A DNA stretch of 64,000 bases from Zantedeschia hybrid cultivar (Eukaryota > Streptophyta > Magnoliopsida > Alismatales > Araceae), in NCBI GenBank assembly GCA_030544215.1, contig JARZZO010000016.1, positions 32,634,001-32,698,000 on the forward strand, written 5' to 3'. Below, in pieces: positions 1-10,519 of the stretch; within the stretch, counting starts at the first letter, position 1, and the number at the start of each line of letters is the position of its first letter. The position numbers and the translations under genes were made by a program. The notes under the pieces are model-generated. The model saw only the letters and a list, made by a program, of their open reading frames with translations, was not told the DNA's origin and did not search any database.

Positions 1-1491
1 CATTTATTAATATAATGGCATAATATTCATTATGTGTAAATCGCATTAATTATCGTTTCATAATGAAGTCCGTAAATATGTGCTATAGTGATCAGATTAT
101 GATGAGATCATACTAATGAGACTGATCACTTAAACACACATATTCTTAATCGTTCATAGTCGGAGGATATCTGAGAAGGATATCGGATATCCGGTTAGAC
201 TAGTACAGATTACTCCTGCTCATATGATGAGGGTGACTGATGTCATAAGTCACTTGTGTGGAGACACTAAGGCGAATATGTAGGTGCTTATTGGAGAATG
301 AGTTCACTGAACTGATCTGACTGAATCACTGGATGGTATTGTACCTCACTGTCAACCAGCTTGATTCTATTGTCGCAGTTGCGTGGATGGTCTTCGGACC
401 TGAGACACCAAGGACACCTTGTCGGTGGACTTCTGTGCTTTGACCTTAGTCTATGAATCTCTAGCCACGGGATTCTAAAACGCCAAGGATTGGGTACAGC
501 GGAATACCGTCGAAGGGAATTGTGTGTCAATAAGGAATCATTCGCTCTCGGTACTTAGAGAGAGAATGCTCTAGGAAGGATGCGCGGAAGTCCCTGGCCA
601 GGGCGGACGATAATATTGGGAAAGGAGTCTTCCGATATTTATCAGCGGCATCCAATCCAAGTGAGTCGACCGGTTAGTGTTTGACAGCACGTCATACCCT
701 GAGTTGACTCGAGAGCATTGTACGAATGAAGGATTATATCCACGCGGTAATTGTCAGCGGAAAGGTTCCAAGAGTGGGTTACTTAACCCCGATACCTTCC
801 GGGTTCACGCGATGTTGCTTGGCACCCAACGTGATCGGAGGCCCGGTCGAATTCAATGTGCGACATCAATTCGATTGATTAATTAATTCGTAAAGGGCTA
901 TTAATTGATTAATAAAGCCAGTGAGGAGTCACTGGGCTTATTGGGCTATTAACCGGACTAGTAATTGGGCCTAGAGGGTCACACGCAAATGATTCTCAAG
1001 GCGATGGATAAATAAGTGGGTTTTATATAAACCGGGGGTTTTTATGAAAAACCGCGCGATTAGTATAAAACATAGCGAACGGGCTGAGCAGGCCAAGCTG
1101 CTGCTAACCCTAACCGCCCCTCCTCTGTTTCTCTCTCTCTCTGGCGTCCAGACAGATCCAGATCTGCTCCGCCGCTTTTCCGAATCGCATTCGACGGGAA
1201 ATCGTCCGCGCGTTGCGGCGACCGGCGGAGGTTTCGTAGGCTGCGAAGAACGAGGAACGTGAGGATATCCGTCGCGAGGAGGATCGCGTGGACTTCGCTA
1301 GAGGGCGAGCATTTGCGCGGCTTGCGGTGTCGCACCGACGGAACCAAACGGTTGCGGATTCGAATCCGCACACGGTAAGAACCGATAATCCGATTATCGT
1401 GTTTTAGATTATTCGAAATGGGAAAAACGGATCGCTGTTTTATTTTATTTTCCGCTGCGTGAGCGATCCGGAGAAATCCGAGAACCCAACA
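1..1491 (+). mobile_element. Copia-family LTR, left end outside window
   Basis: This is one of five related LTR copies in the window; the others start at 20854, 25828, 35142 and 54497 (reverse). It ends in CCCAACA at 1491, and by alignment with 35142 about 46 bp of its left end lies outside the window. It contains a TATA-like box (1024-1031), an adjacent hairpin (1037-1053), a telo-box AACCCTAACC (1106-1115) and a splice-donor-like GTAAGA at 1375. It interrupts the 3' LTR of Tat element B, whose sequence resumes at 1492. The expected TSD is CCTCC (1492-1496), which should recur just left of the LTR. Whether it is solo or part of a full element cannot be seen. Confidence 0.85.
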
Positions 1492-2237
1492 CCTCCATAG
1501 TTTTGGTCTTCAAGAGCTTCAAAGGATGAAAATGATGAGCAAGAAGAAGCCTTAGATGAACCTTCTCTTGTTGTCCACGTTTTTCTTCTCTAGAACCTTC
1601 AAATACCTTGCCTTGAGCTTCAAAATCACCGATGCCCAACTTTTTTCAAATGTTCAAAGGATGTTTTATTTATAAGAATAGGTTTTAGGGTGTTTTGGGC
1701 TTCAATAGGATTCTCTCTCGCAGTTGGACTTACCTTGGATGAGCATAGAGGAGTTAGCAACCTTCCCAACTTCGAAAATCGGATTATCTCGGTCAAATCA
1801 TGTTTATCAGGAAACTCTCAAATCGCATCCCCCAGACGGGATGCCATTTGGTTAATTAAAATGGCCAAAATAGAAAGGAAATCTGAAAAGGAAATCAAAA
1901 TACATTAGGAAACCTAAATCGCGTCTCTTAAGGGCGACGTGCTTTAGATAATTAGGAAATTAATTCGAATTAAAAATCGTAAACCCAAACAGATTAAGAC
2001 TTAAATGGTGTCTTCCTATGGTGACGTTATTCAGTTAAATCTATCTGAATTTAAGAATTTAATTCTGAACTAATTTCAGCTAGGAATCTAAATGGCGTCA
2101 TTCAAGGGCGACACTAATTAACAAATTTCGAGAAAATTAATAAAAATTAATTAATGATTACAAATCAGACCATTTTGGGACATTATAATTATGTCATGAA
2201 ATTTACTCAATATGAAGTCAAAATCAGCATGTCTACA
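1492..2237 (-). repeat. 3' LTR of Tat element B, partial
   Basis: Reverse orientation. It starts at TGTAGAC (2237 reading leftwards) and matches the first ~745 bp of the B 5' LTR (46762 down to about 46020). It is cut by the copia-type LTR at 1491. It carries four 30-bp dyads (1820, 1916, 2003, 2090), the counterparts of those at 46345-46644, and a minus-strand TATA-like motif near 1664-1672. The remaining ~550 bp should lie left of the window. Confidence 0.85.
1820..2119. repeat. Four 30-bp GACGC dyads in B 3' LTR
   Basis: Units at 1820-1849, 1916-1945, 2003-2032 and 2090-2119 each have a 10-bp arm, a 10-bp spacer and a 10-bp arm. The arms follow AAATNGCGTC and GACGCNATTT, with CG to TG/CA changes in some (for example GCATC and GATGC in the first). 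The spacers are CCCCAGACGG, TCTTAAGGGC, TTCCTATGGT and ATTCAAGGGC. The same four units, in the same order, sit in the 5' LTR at 46345-46644. Confidence 0.85.
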
Positions 2238-3297
2238 ACTGTCCCACCATGGCATTGTCTTTGTAAGAGAGTAAAATAAAATGGAATGTACTGAAAATGT
2301 GATGCCAAGGTGTGATGAGACACGCTTTCAACATTATATGATGAGAATCTTTCTCAGAATAATTAATGAAATAAGTTAAAGAGATCAATGGAAATCAATC
2401 ATGTCTGGATAAAGGAGACAAAGAAATAAAATAAGGACGATCAACTTCCACGGTTGGGAATTACTCTAGGTCACAAATCCTGCAGGTTTCATCATGGAGA
2501 GCGGTTACTAGCCAATGTGGACGTACTACAACCATGATGGATCTTAAAAAGAAACAAGAAAAGTTGGGATAAAGAATCCAAACGATGATAAAATTCCAAG
2601 AATATCTTTAAGAAAACCTCAAAGATAATTGAGAGATCAATTCGGAGTAGAATATTTTATATCATATTGGGATTTACTTGATCAATGGTTTAAAATTTAA
2701 TCAATAATTAATTCTTATCACAATTATTTCAAAGTTCTACATGATGCTTACTGGGCTGAAAAGAAAATTAAGATGAAATAAAATATAAATTAATCAAGGA
2801 TAATGTTGTTAAATTGTCATTGATAAGTCAAGATACTAGTCTTGCAATTCAATACTAAGCCGAAGCTCGTTTGTCCACGCACTATTTCACAAAAGCGGAA
2901 CCATCGTCCTCATCAATTAACAATCTAACGGTCAATCCATGCGATTAAGAATCCTCTGGAATTATCACTGTTTTTGTTGAAGGGGAACTCAAATTCCAGT
3001 TTCATCAAAATCACAAGGTTCTTGATATACTCTAATAAGTATTTAATAGATAGTAATGTTAATGCAAATCAATTACATAAAGGGAATATAAAGATAGAGA
3101 TAACCGTCTTCTTAGTCACGGTTGGGACTCAGTGAAACTCCCACAATGAGACCTTGTTGAAATTTTCAGCTTCGTTTTTCTTTTCTTGAATTTCCTGCAC
3201 TCAGATTTTGTCAGTATCTTCAAGCAAGTAGTAATCAATATCAAGTATCAACAAATATAGAATTTCGAGAAAATAACAAAAAGGCAGAAAATACATC
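2238..3297 (-). other. Noncoding 3' internal region of Tat B
   Basis: No coding frame is seen. It is the reverse-complement counterpart of element A 17690-18698, with shared blocks such as the one at 3090-3160. The last bases before the LTR (2238-2255, minus sense) contain GGTGGGACAG, the likely but weak primer for plus-strand synthesis. Homology with A stops near 3215, which marks one edge of the cargo deletion in A. Confidence 0.7.
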
Positions 3298-3357
3298 AAA
3301 TGGCGTCGTTGTTCACAGACATCACTTGAATGACGTCGCCTCGTCTAGACGCCATTT
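3298..3357. repeat. 60-bp doublet of the GACGC dyad
   Basis: Two 30-bp units abut with no gap. Unit 1 (3298-3327) has left arm AAATGGCGTC and a decayed right arm. Unit 2 (3328-3357) has arms GAATGACGTC and GACGCCATTT. The spacers are GTTGTTCACA and GCCTCGTCTA. The doublet lies about 200 bp upstream of the plus-strand PMD-like frame at 3553. Confidence 0.8.
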
Positions 3358-3552
3358 AACTTATAGAAACCGTTCCCTGTTCTTACTCCAATTCGGACTT
3401 CACTTTCCTTCAATGCACATCTCTCTTCCAATTCGGAAAGGGATCCTCAATCTCGCAAATTCTTCAATAAATAAGATAGAACTATTCCAAATTATTTTCT
3501 TTATTTAGGGATATCCTTTCTTCTCCGGTCCAAGAAGATTCTCTTTACTTCC

Positions 3553-4706
3553 ATGGATCCAAAAGCTTGTAAACAAGATCAATATGTCTATGCAATCTTA
3601 TATATCCAAGTGGCATATTCAAGGGTTGGTTATTCATGCCAGACATTACAAAAGCACAAGTATGGATTGGGCTGCAATGAGCGATTTATCCGAATTGTGG
3701 CATCCACAAACTCATACTTCCTTTTTGTTACATTCGAAGCCACTATCCTTTTAGAAGAAGCTGAACTCTTATTGGGTCTTCCTAAGCTTAAGGTCAACAA
3801 TGATGAACCTGATTTGAGTGATATGATGTTCATGAGGGAAAAGATCAATGGTCATCAATTCTTTGATAAGATTATGAAGGATTCAAAAGAAATCAAGGCT
3901 GTCTCACAAAAAATAGAATTAATCTTACTAAATTAGCCGAATGGATTCTGAAGAAGATTAAAGATCTCAAGGAGGAAGATACAAAGAATGTGATGAAGGC
4001 GTTCACCACATGCTTAGTTGGAGCTCTACTATTCCCTGCCCAAGACAATGTTCTAGAAGATGATCAAATAAGCGCAATCAATGGGATTTTTGAAGGAAAG
4101 CATATCAGCACAACAGTTCTAACCTATCTCTATAGTGGGCTCTCTACAACTTCTTCAGGTTAACTTCCTTATAGTAGCATGTTTCTCTTAGCTCTATGGG
4201 TGGAATTCTACTTCAAATTCAACCATAATGAAGAAAAAGTTCCAAAGATATCCCATATATATCAGCGCAGTCCTATCTTCCATATTACCAGCATTGTGAA
4301 GTTTAATGACAACATGACCAATCGAGTGCCCAACCTCAAGACTCGAGCTGACTGGCGCGCTTACTTTAAGACTATGCCCAGAACTGGATTTGAATCCATG
4401 CCACTTGCTCTTATGGAAAAGGTGATTCGCGTGCGCCGTGGTGTTGGCACTGAGCTCCGACGGATCGGGCGACCAAGTTCGTTTTTTATAATCAAGACCG
4501 TTGTCATCCTCAACTTGGTATGCCACGCTACGAATTTCCATAAATATCTTCTCTTTCTCCAATTAAGAAGCGGGTTTTGGGAACTGACGAAGATTTCGAG
4601 GCGACAAAACTTATTACAACTCTTTGGAATATCGGCTTCACCTGTTGTGTTAAACTTCCTCATAAATCTAATAAAGAACTATGGAATCATATGTAAAGAA
4701 GATTAA
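3553..4706 (+). pseudogene. PMD-like cargo gene, broken
   Basis: This is a plus-strand reading frame antisense to host element B. It begins at ATG 3553, is open for 127 codons to 3936, continues in another frame from about 3912 to 4160, and shifts again near 4160 and 4475. Visible blocks match the layout of a plant mobile domain: an N-terminal LLGLPKL-type segment, a middle CLVGALLFP segment followed by TYLYSGLS, then LLALWVEFY, and a late DRCHPQLGMPRYEFP segment. It is diverged from the PMD gene at 19922-33675, so it is a separate capture or an old paralogue. It has no cargo counterpart in element A. The family call is by motif pattern only. An alternative is an unnamed plant transposon-associated domain of similar fold. 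Confidence 0.5.
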
Positions 4707-5466
4707 GAAGATTCGCCCTTGAAAATTCTCTCTTATCTTTGCCCTCCAATTTGATGTATTTCAATTTCTTTCCAATGAAGAAATCATTCCTTAATACAAT
4801 AAAAATTATTCCTTAAATGTTTTGCAATTTTTTTTGTAATTTTCCTTGAGTGAAACTATGATTTTTTCTCAAAATATCAAGGTTCGGGTTCATTTAATTC
4901 AAATCGCGTCGACTCTGAGAGACGCTTTTCAGTCAGACACAATTTTCAAATAAATATTTATCCTCAAAAGAACCCAAAATCGCGTCTGATCAACGAGACG
5001 CCTTTTGCTTTCTCTCTCCTATTTTTTAAAGATTTCCAACGATTCATGCACTAAATAGCATCCTTCTTCAGAGACGCGAATAATAACTCGTCCAAATTTT
5101 TTTGTGGTACGGCCCTGACCAAAAGAGGCGGTAAAGCCTAAAAGGCGTCTTCCATAGGGGACGCGTTTAACAAAGTTCAAAAATCTTATGTTGCCGCCTC
5201 AATTTGTGCGCCACTGAATGGCGTCTCTGTTCCCAAACACGATTTAACGAATTCCAACAGGATCGCGCGCGCCTGAGCCCCTTCTCCCCTCATTCTCCTT
5301 CTCACTTTCTTTCTCTTCATCTTCTTCCTCCTCTATGGTGACAACGACGGTTTCCGGCCATCTTCTTCTCCTCCGGTCATCCTCGACGTCTCCGGCGATC
5401 ACCGTTGGCTCTTCCACTACCACCGACCTTTCCTTTCTCCTACTCATTCATCTCCTCTCTCTCGAG
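4707..5466 (+). promoter_or_regulatory. Dyad-rich upstream region of the antisense PMD gene
   Basis: There is no gene here. Five 30-bp dyads lie at 4901-4930, 4977-5006, 5053-5082, 5140-5169 and 5216-5245, spaced 76 to 87 bp apart. A CT-rich tract (5280-5334 and 5440-5466) follows, which continues across the element A insertion at 19899-19921 directly before the ATG at 19922. CT-rich leaders are common in plant promoters. A short upstream frame at 5335 is out of frame with the gene. I infer that this was the promoter and 5' leader of the PMD gene before element A entered. Confidence 0.55.
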
Positions 5467-5668
5467 TGTAGACACGCTAATTTTGACATCATTTTGAGTA
5501 AATTTCATGTCATATAATAATACTTCAAAATGGTCTAATATTTAATCATTAGTTAATTTTTATAATATTTATGGATTAATTATCTAAATGACATCGGGTC
5601 AGATAGACTTAATTTGAGTTTATTAATGAAATTTTAACTCAGATTTTTAATCAAATATAAAAGATTAT

Positions 5669-5875
5669 AAAAGACGTCGACCTATGTAGACGGCTTTTAG
5701 GGTTTATTCTTATTTTGATTTTTAATCTGATTTTTAATTAATTTATTAATGAACTAAAAGACGTCTGCTATGCACGACGCCATTTCGGTTTCCTAAACTG
5801 TTTTTATTTCTTCTTCCCGATGTTTATCCTTATCTTAATTAAGCTAAAAAACGTCTCCCATAGGCGACGCGTTTT
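5669..5875. repeat. Three 30-bp GACGC dyads in A 5' LTR
   Basis: Units at 5669-5698, 5756-5785 and 5846-5875 have arms AAAAGACGTC (twice) or AAAAAACGTC, paired with GACGGCTTTT, GACGCCATTT and GACGCGTTTT. The spacers are GACCTATGTA, TGCTATGCAC and TCCCATAGGC. They lie 32 to 240 bp upstream of the TATA box, a position typical of promoter control sites. Confidence 0.85.
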
Positions 5876-5907
5876 AGATAATTACAGATAATGCGTAAAC
5901 TTAAGCC

Positions 5908-5915
5908 TATAAATA
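5908..5915 (+). promoter_or_regulatory. TATA box of Tat A 5' LTR
   Basis: TATAAATA is conserved at 19131-19138 in the 3' LTR. It lies directly downstream of the three dyads. Transcription would be expected to start about 30 bp further on. Confidence 0.7.
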
Positions 5916-6676
5916 CTCAAGTCCTTGACCATTGAAAGTTGGTGATAATTGGTGATTATTAGAGTGATAATTTTTGAAAGAGTTTTAAGAAAAAGACGAC
6001 GTCCAAACGTTGAAGGATCGAGGCGCTGCTACTACTTCTAGGAGTCATGAAGCAAGCTTCATCCTCTCTTCGTCCTTTCTTCATCCATTCAAGAACCAAG
6101 GCTTTCCAGGGGCCATCCAACTTAGTTCTTTTTAATTAATTCTGCATCTTTCTCATATTTTCATCATATTAGTTTATAATTTCATCACATCACTCCATAC
6201 TACACACACTCACTAGTATTATTTTTCAATCCATGTGTTAAGGGGTTTCAAAGACTACAAACAAGTGAGTTCATTTGTTGAGTTGCATGATTAGAATTAT
6301 TATTAGGATAGATACTACCACTATTTGAGTTCTTATTGTTCTTTCTCTCTTTCTTCCTTTCTAATTTTTGCAAGGTACAAAGAAGATCAAAAGGAAGGAA
6401 TCAACAAGGAAATCTGGACGATCCTCAAAGCCCAATCAATATTCAAAGGAAGAACAAAGTCAGAAGGGCTCTTTTTCTTTAGCCGGCTGAAGGAGGAGAA
6501 TAAAGAACTTCAACATCTCTCACGTCCAAAACAGGTAAGTGATCAATCTTTGTCTTCTGAAACTTTTTAGTCAAAAGTTTCTGACAATCACATAGTTTTT
6601 AATAGGTTTATTTGTCACATAATCAACAAAATTTTCATGATAATCACACATCACTATTTGACCACTCACAACTTTT

Positions 6677-6694
6677 TGGCGATCACGGTGGGAC
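6677..6694 (+). other. Primer binding site of Tat A
   Basis: TGGCGATCACGGTGGGAC begins 6 bp after the LTR end, behind ACTTTT, as is usual for Tat/Athila elements. The matching site in B (45446-45464, minus) reads TGGTGATCATGG. The sequence should pair with the 3' end of a tRNA ending in GATCGCCA. I cannot name the tRNA with certainty. Confidence 0.65.
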
Positions 6695-6739
6695 TTAGTC
6701 TCGCGATCATTTAAATCTTTGTTCTTGCTTTTATCAATC

Positions 6740-6862
6740 GGGCACCTACGGTGCACCACCTGTGTCCCTCGGACACGCCCTCACCGATCGGTGAGTTTTT
6801 AGTTTAATTGTTATTCTCACGTGCACCACGTGTACACCCTTGTGGTAAGATCTTGCCCTCCA
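6740..6862 (+). other. Palindrome cluster in Tat A leader
   Basis: Several short inverted repeats stand in series: GCACC...GGTGC (6742-6755), TGTCC-CTC-GGACA (6763-6775), the perfect palindrome CTCACCGATCGGTGAG (6780-6795), and CACGTG-CAC-CACGTG (6818-6832). The same series occurs in element B (45291-45410, reverse), where the third palindrome core changes from GATC to AATT and stays symmetric. This suggests a selected RNA structure such as a dimerisation or packaging signal (inference). Confidence 0.55.
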
Positions 6863-7063
6863 TGTTTGATTGATTGAAGAGATGTGATTGTGATAAGGAG
6901 CATGTGTAATTGATTAAATGTTTTAGTTGTTTACATGATAAATCATCCTGTTAAAAAGTTAAAAAAAAAAATTTCGCATGAGCCGATTATTTACTTCTTT
7001 ATCATGTTAGTTTGAGGGGGAATTGACCCATAAATTTCCTCTTAATTGTTGATTCTGCGACGT

Positions 7064-7213
7064 GAAAAGCGTCCAGGAACAACGACACATTTCATACCGT
7101 GTCGCTCTACCTAGACGCCTTTCAGGCAAAATTTCCTGCTGTCTGCTGCCTGAGGTTCTGCAAACAGAATAAGGTTCTGATTTGAATAGCGTCGAGGAAC
7201 AGCGACGCGATTC
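7064..7213. repeat. Dyad doublet plus single unit in Tat A leader
   Basis: Doublet 7064-7093 and 7094-7123 abuts exactly, and a single unit lies at 7184-7213. The arms are GAAAAGCGTC/GACACATTTC, ATACCGTGTC/GACGCCTTTC and GAATAGCGTC/GACGCGATTC. In two of the three the outer base pair is G...C instead of A...T. The same arrangement (doublet then single) lies in the B leader at 45099-44949. Confidence 0.85.
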
Positions 7214-7648
7214 AGGCAGTTTCTTATTTTGTTCTTCAATTCTCATATTTATGATTTGCTTGCTACTACACATTACATATTAAGCATTAGAGGCCATCCC
7301 GGCCATAAGTCATACGCATTGGGGCTAACACCCCCCTTTTCTCATAGGAACACCTTTCTTGACGTCTTTACCTCTCTCTGATTGGGTCGGTCCCTCGATC
7401 AGACTAGAGTGGTTGGCGTTAAAGACTTCCGTAAGTCCCCAAAATCAAGGTATGCCTCTTTGTTTATCGGGCTGGTTGTACCAATCGAAGTCCTGGTTAG
7501 ATTTTTCATGTCGTTGTGAGAAGAGCCTTATAATATAACGGTGGAAACTGAACTGAAACTAGGATCCTACCCGTTGAGTGAATTTGTGATTAACTGAATC
7601 CATATAATCCAATAAGGAATCTCAAAACAACGTTAAGCATCCACTTGT

Positions 7649-9731
7649 TTGTCTAATCTCTGCACAACTTGTCTGCAAATCTTTGTTGAAAATAAAAAAT
7701 CTAATACCATGTTGCTTCGATCAGGTAGGGATTTGAGCATAGCTTCATATGCTCTAGTCATCTACGAGGGAGATGCTAATGCCCCTCTTGAATCTGATTA
7801 TCACTATGAAAACGGGGGAGATGCTAATGCCCCCCATGATCCCCATTCTTATTCATTTCAACATGAGGGAAACCACCAAATCCCTCCTCCTTTTGCTCAT
7901 GATCAACATAATTCTGGCACTGATCTTCCTCCGCATGTGCATGCAGTCTCTAATCCTGTCTTTGAGGGGACCATGAACCCGAATGAGCCCTCATTTTCCA
8001 ATCCTTCTGATCTAGTCAATGCTCTGGGAGTTCTGGCCTCCCACTTAGATCCTCAACAGCTCGAGGCAATCTAATCCATCTTGAAGGGGAAGACGCCTGT
8101 ACAGTCTACTGAACCAAATCCTGTGGTTCCCCCTGCCGTTCCTCAACCTCATCCCCACCATACTTCCTTCATTCATCAGGCCATGGAAGGTCTTCAAGTT
8201 TCAACTTCTTGGCCAGTTGGGCCACAACTATCCTCCTCAAGGCAACCGGCTAGGCCGCTTACGCCAACTTATCAAAATGCCCTCGGGCATGGCATGGCGA
8301 AAGCGCTGCCGAACCTCAACCCTATTGTCCCCCTTGCCCCACATACTCTAGGCAGCAGGCCTATCATGTACCACCGCCACCTCCTCCCCAGACTGATCCA
8401 ACAACTCAAGCTCTGCTTGCGAAGATGGAGCGTATGGATGAACAGTTCAATAATTTTCAAAAAATGATGGGAGTTAAGGCTGCACCTGAGATCAGTCTTC
8501 CGAGTCTGCCCGTGTTTCATTTGCCTCCCTCGGAAATGCCAGTGTATAGAAAATACAACGGTACTAGTAACCCCTTCACCCATTTGAAGGAATTCATGTA
8601 CGAGTCATCCTTCTGGCAGAACGACAAGAGGTTGTTGGCATTCCTATTCAGGAAATCCTTAGAGGGGCCAACCCTCGAGTGGTTCTTCTCATTGGAACCG
8701 TCTGAGGTGGAAGATTACGGTATCGTATCTCAAAAGTTTATTCAACGATACCAAGACAGAGTTGCACCGTCTCTGTTCATCATTGATCTGGTTGCTGAGA
8801 AAATGAAGCCCGATGAGGACTTCATCACATTTGCTGATAGATGGAAGAGCATGACGGAGAAGATTAAGGATTATATGTCCAAATCTGAACAAGTCAACAT
8901 GCTGATTTCCAATGCTACCCCCAATACAAGTTGGTCCTGGCCTTGAACAACCTGACCAGCATGGCAGAACTTTACGAGAGGGCGCGTTACTGTCAGAACG
9001 CCTTCAAAGATGCTACCTTCTCCAATGTCTTTGATCCTTACCGACCCAGCAGACCTCCACTTAGCACGGGTCCGACGACTGAGGGCACGCTCTCTCACAA
9101 GCAGGTCAGCACCATGAACAACAATCAGCCCCAGTTCACAAGAAACTAACAACCACCAAGCCAGTAAGGTTACAAACGTCCGAGTCAACAGGGTTATAGA
9201 TCCCCGAACCAGCAGGGTTACAGACCTCAGCAACAGCAGTATCAGCAGCCACAGTACCAGCCACAACAGCAGCCCCTGAACCAGCAGTAGTATCAGCAGC
9301 CCCAGTACCAGCAGCAGTACCAGCCGCGCGCACCGCCGGCATACCATAACGTACCTCCCCCAAATGATTACAACTAATAGAGGAAGCCTCCAGGCCCTAA
9401 AAGGGAGACATATCTAGCACTCCCAGAATCTTTACTGGACATTTTCAACGCCCTGATGGCAGCCAATGCCTTAGTCTTGCCCAGGGAAAAGACAGTCTGG
9501 CCCCAGAATGACGACGCTTCCAGGTATTGCCCCTTCCACAGGCAACCTAGACATACAATAGATACATGCTTCCAATTCCGAGATTACATCCATGATCTTA
9601 ACGATCAAGGAGGCATTGACTGGGAGGAGATGAGAAAGTACATATCTGCCTTGAAGGCAAGAAGACTTCAACAACAACAACAACAACCACAACAACAACA
9701 GCAGCAGCAACAACAGAGAGCGCCAGCATAG
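7649..9731 (+). pseudogene. gag: Tat A gag, broken
   Basis: This is the capsid/nucleocapsid polyprotein of element A. The frame starts at 7649, or at the internal ATG 7709 (MLLRSGRDL), and has a GDANAP motif repeated twice. It stops at 8072 and reopens through 8425-8946 with a retrotransposon gag core (PFTHLKEFM, FRKSLEGPTLEWF, FIQRYQD). It shifts near 8930 to 8931-9149, then passes a Q/P-rich stretch with several stops. It ends at 9456-9731 with a finger-like motif CPFHRQ...HTIDTC and a CAA-encoded glutamine run. At least four lesions are present. The order and motifs match B 44442-42354. Confidence 0.85.
9668..9722 (+). repeat. CAA microsatellite
   Basis: A run of CAA/CAG triplets encodes about 18 glutamines at the end of gag. 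The B copy has a comparable tract at 42440-42535 (reverse). It is a source of length change. Confidence 0.8.
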
Positions 9732-9808
9732 GCGGCAGCACCTCCAAACATGGGTATAGTGCAAAACCCACTTCCGAAGCACCAACATCAAAATCAAATT
9801 GCCCCATC

Positions 9809-10519
9809 TTGACAAATAGCCAGTCTGAGGGTAATCGAGGGCAGCAGTGGAAGGTAGAGGACTCATTCTCTATTTACTCAACAGGCCATCAACCGAGCAC
9901 CGCCGACCAACCACCATGCCGCATTCTTCTCATACCCAAACCACAACCCGTTACCATTACACTTGTACCAACACCCGCATACCTTCTACCCACACCCATT
10001 ATACCATCTACTATCACGCCTCCATTAAACAACCCTCCGCAAGACAATTATGCGCCCCTACTGCTATCCAAACCATCACTCCGCATGCCATTTTCCACAT
10101 CATCTACCACAAACACTTACCCCAGTGACATACAGCCATCCAGACCACTACTCCATATGCCATTCCCCACTTCACCCGCACCAACCGCTTATCCCTCCAC
10201 CATCCAACCATCTAAACCCCTCATCCACACCACGCCTCCACCAAACAACCCCACGCCATCACCTGTTTACCAATCCCCCACACCATCTAAACCATCCACC
10301 AACATCGCGGTGCTCAAACTGTCACCTACACCTTCCACCATTGAAGAACACACGCTCCGGAGTAGGAGGATATTCAACAAGGTCTTTCCTCAGTCCACTA
10401 TCAGAGATGGCCCATCACAGCCGCTAGAGGAAGTTCATAATGATGAGAGTGCACCAGGCACTCAATATGACCTGTTGAAACAGTTAGAACACCGGCACGA
10501 ATCTTCGTGCTTGAGTTGA
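9809..10519 (+). CDS. Proline-rich linker frame between gag and protease
   Basis: An open frame of 236 codons is very rich in proline, serine and threonine, with repeated P-S-x-P blocks and no recognisable domain before about codon 180. It overlaps the next frame by 13 bp (10507-10519). In Tat elements gag and pol are joined by such low-complexity linkers. Element B keeps only part of this segment near 42000-42340. It is probably part of the gag-pol polyprotein and not a separate gene. Confidence 0.5.
   Translation: MTNSQSEGNRGQQWKVEDSFSIYSTGHQPSTADQPPCRILLIPKPQPVTITLVPTPAYLLPTPIIPSTITPPLNNPPQDNYAPLLLSKPSLRMPFSTSSTTNTYPSDIQPSRPLLHMPFPTSPAPTAYPSTIQPSKPLIHTTPPPNNPTPSPVYQSPTPSKPSTNIAVLKLSPTPSTIEEHTLRSRRIFNKVFPQSTIRDGPSQPLEEVHNDESAPGTQYDLLKQLEHRHESSCLS

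Larger units (their letters stand above)
5467..6670 (+). repeat. 5' LTR of Tat element A
   Basis: It begins TGTAGACACG and ends CACTCACA. It contains three 30-bp dyads (5669, 5756, 5846) in U3 just upstream of a TATA box at 5908. It matches 18699-19893 closely, with small differences such as about 12 bp near 5715 that are missing from the 3' copy. Confidence 0.9.

Noticed and set aside
5335..5517. 60-codon frame starting upstream of element A
   Set aside because: It runs into the LTR. When element A is removed it is out of frame with the PMD gene start, so it is at most an upstream frame.
9598..9866. Minus-strand Leu/Val-rich frames
   Set aside because: They are the antisense of the CAA repeat in Tat A gag.
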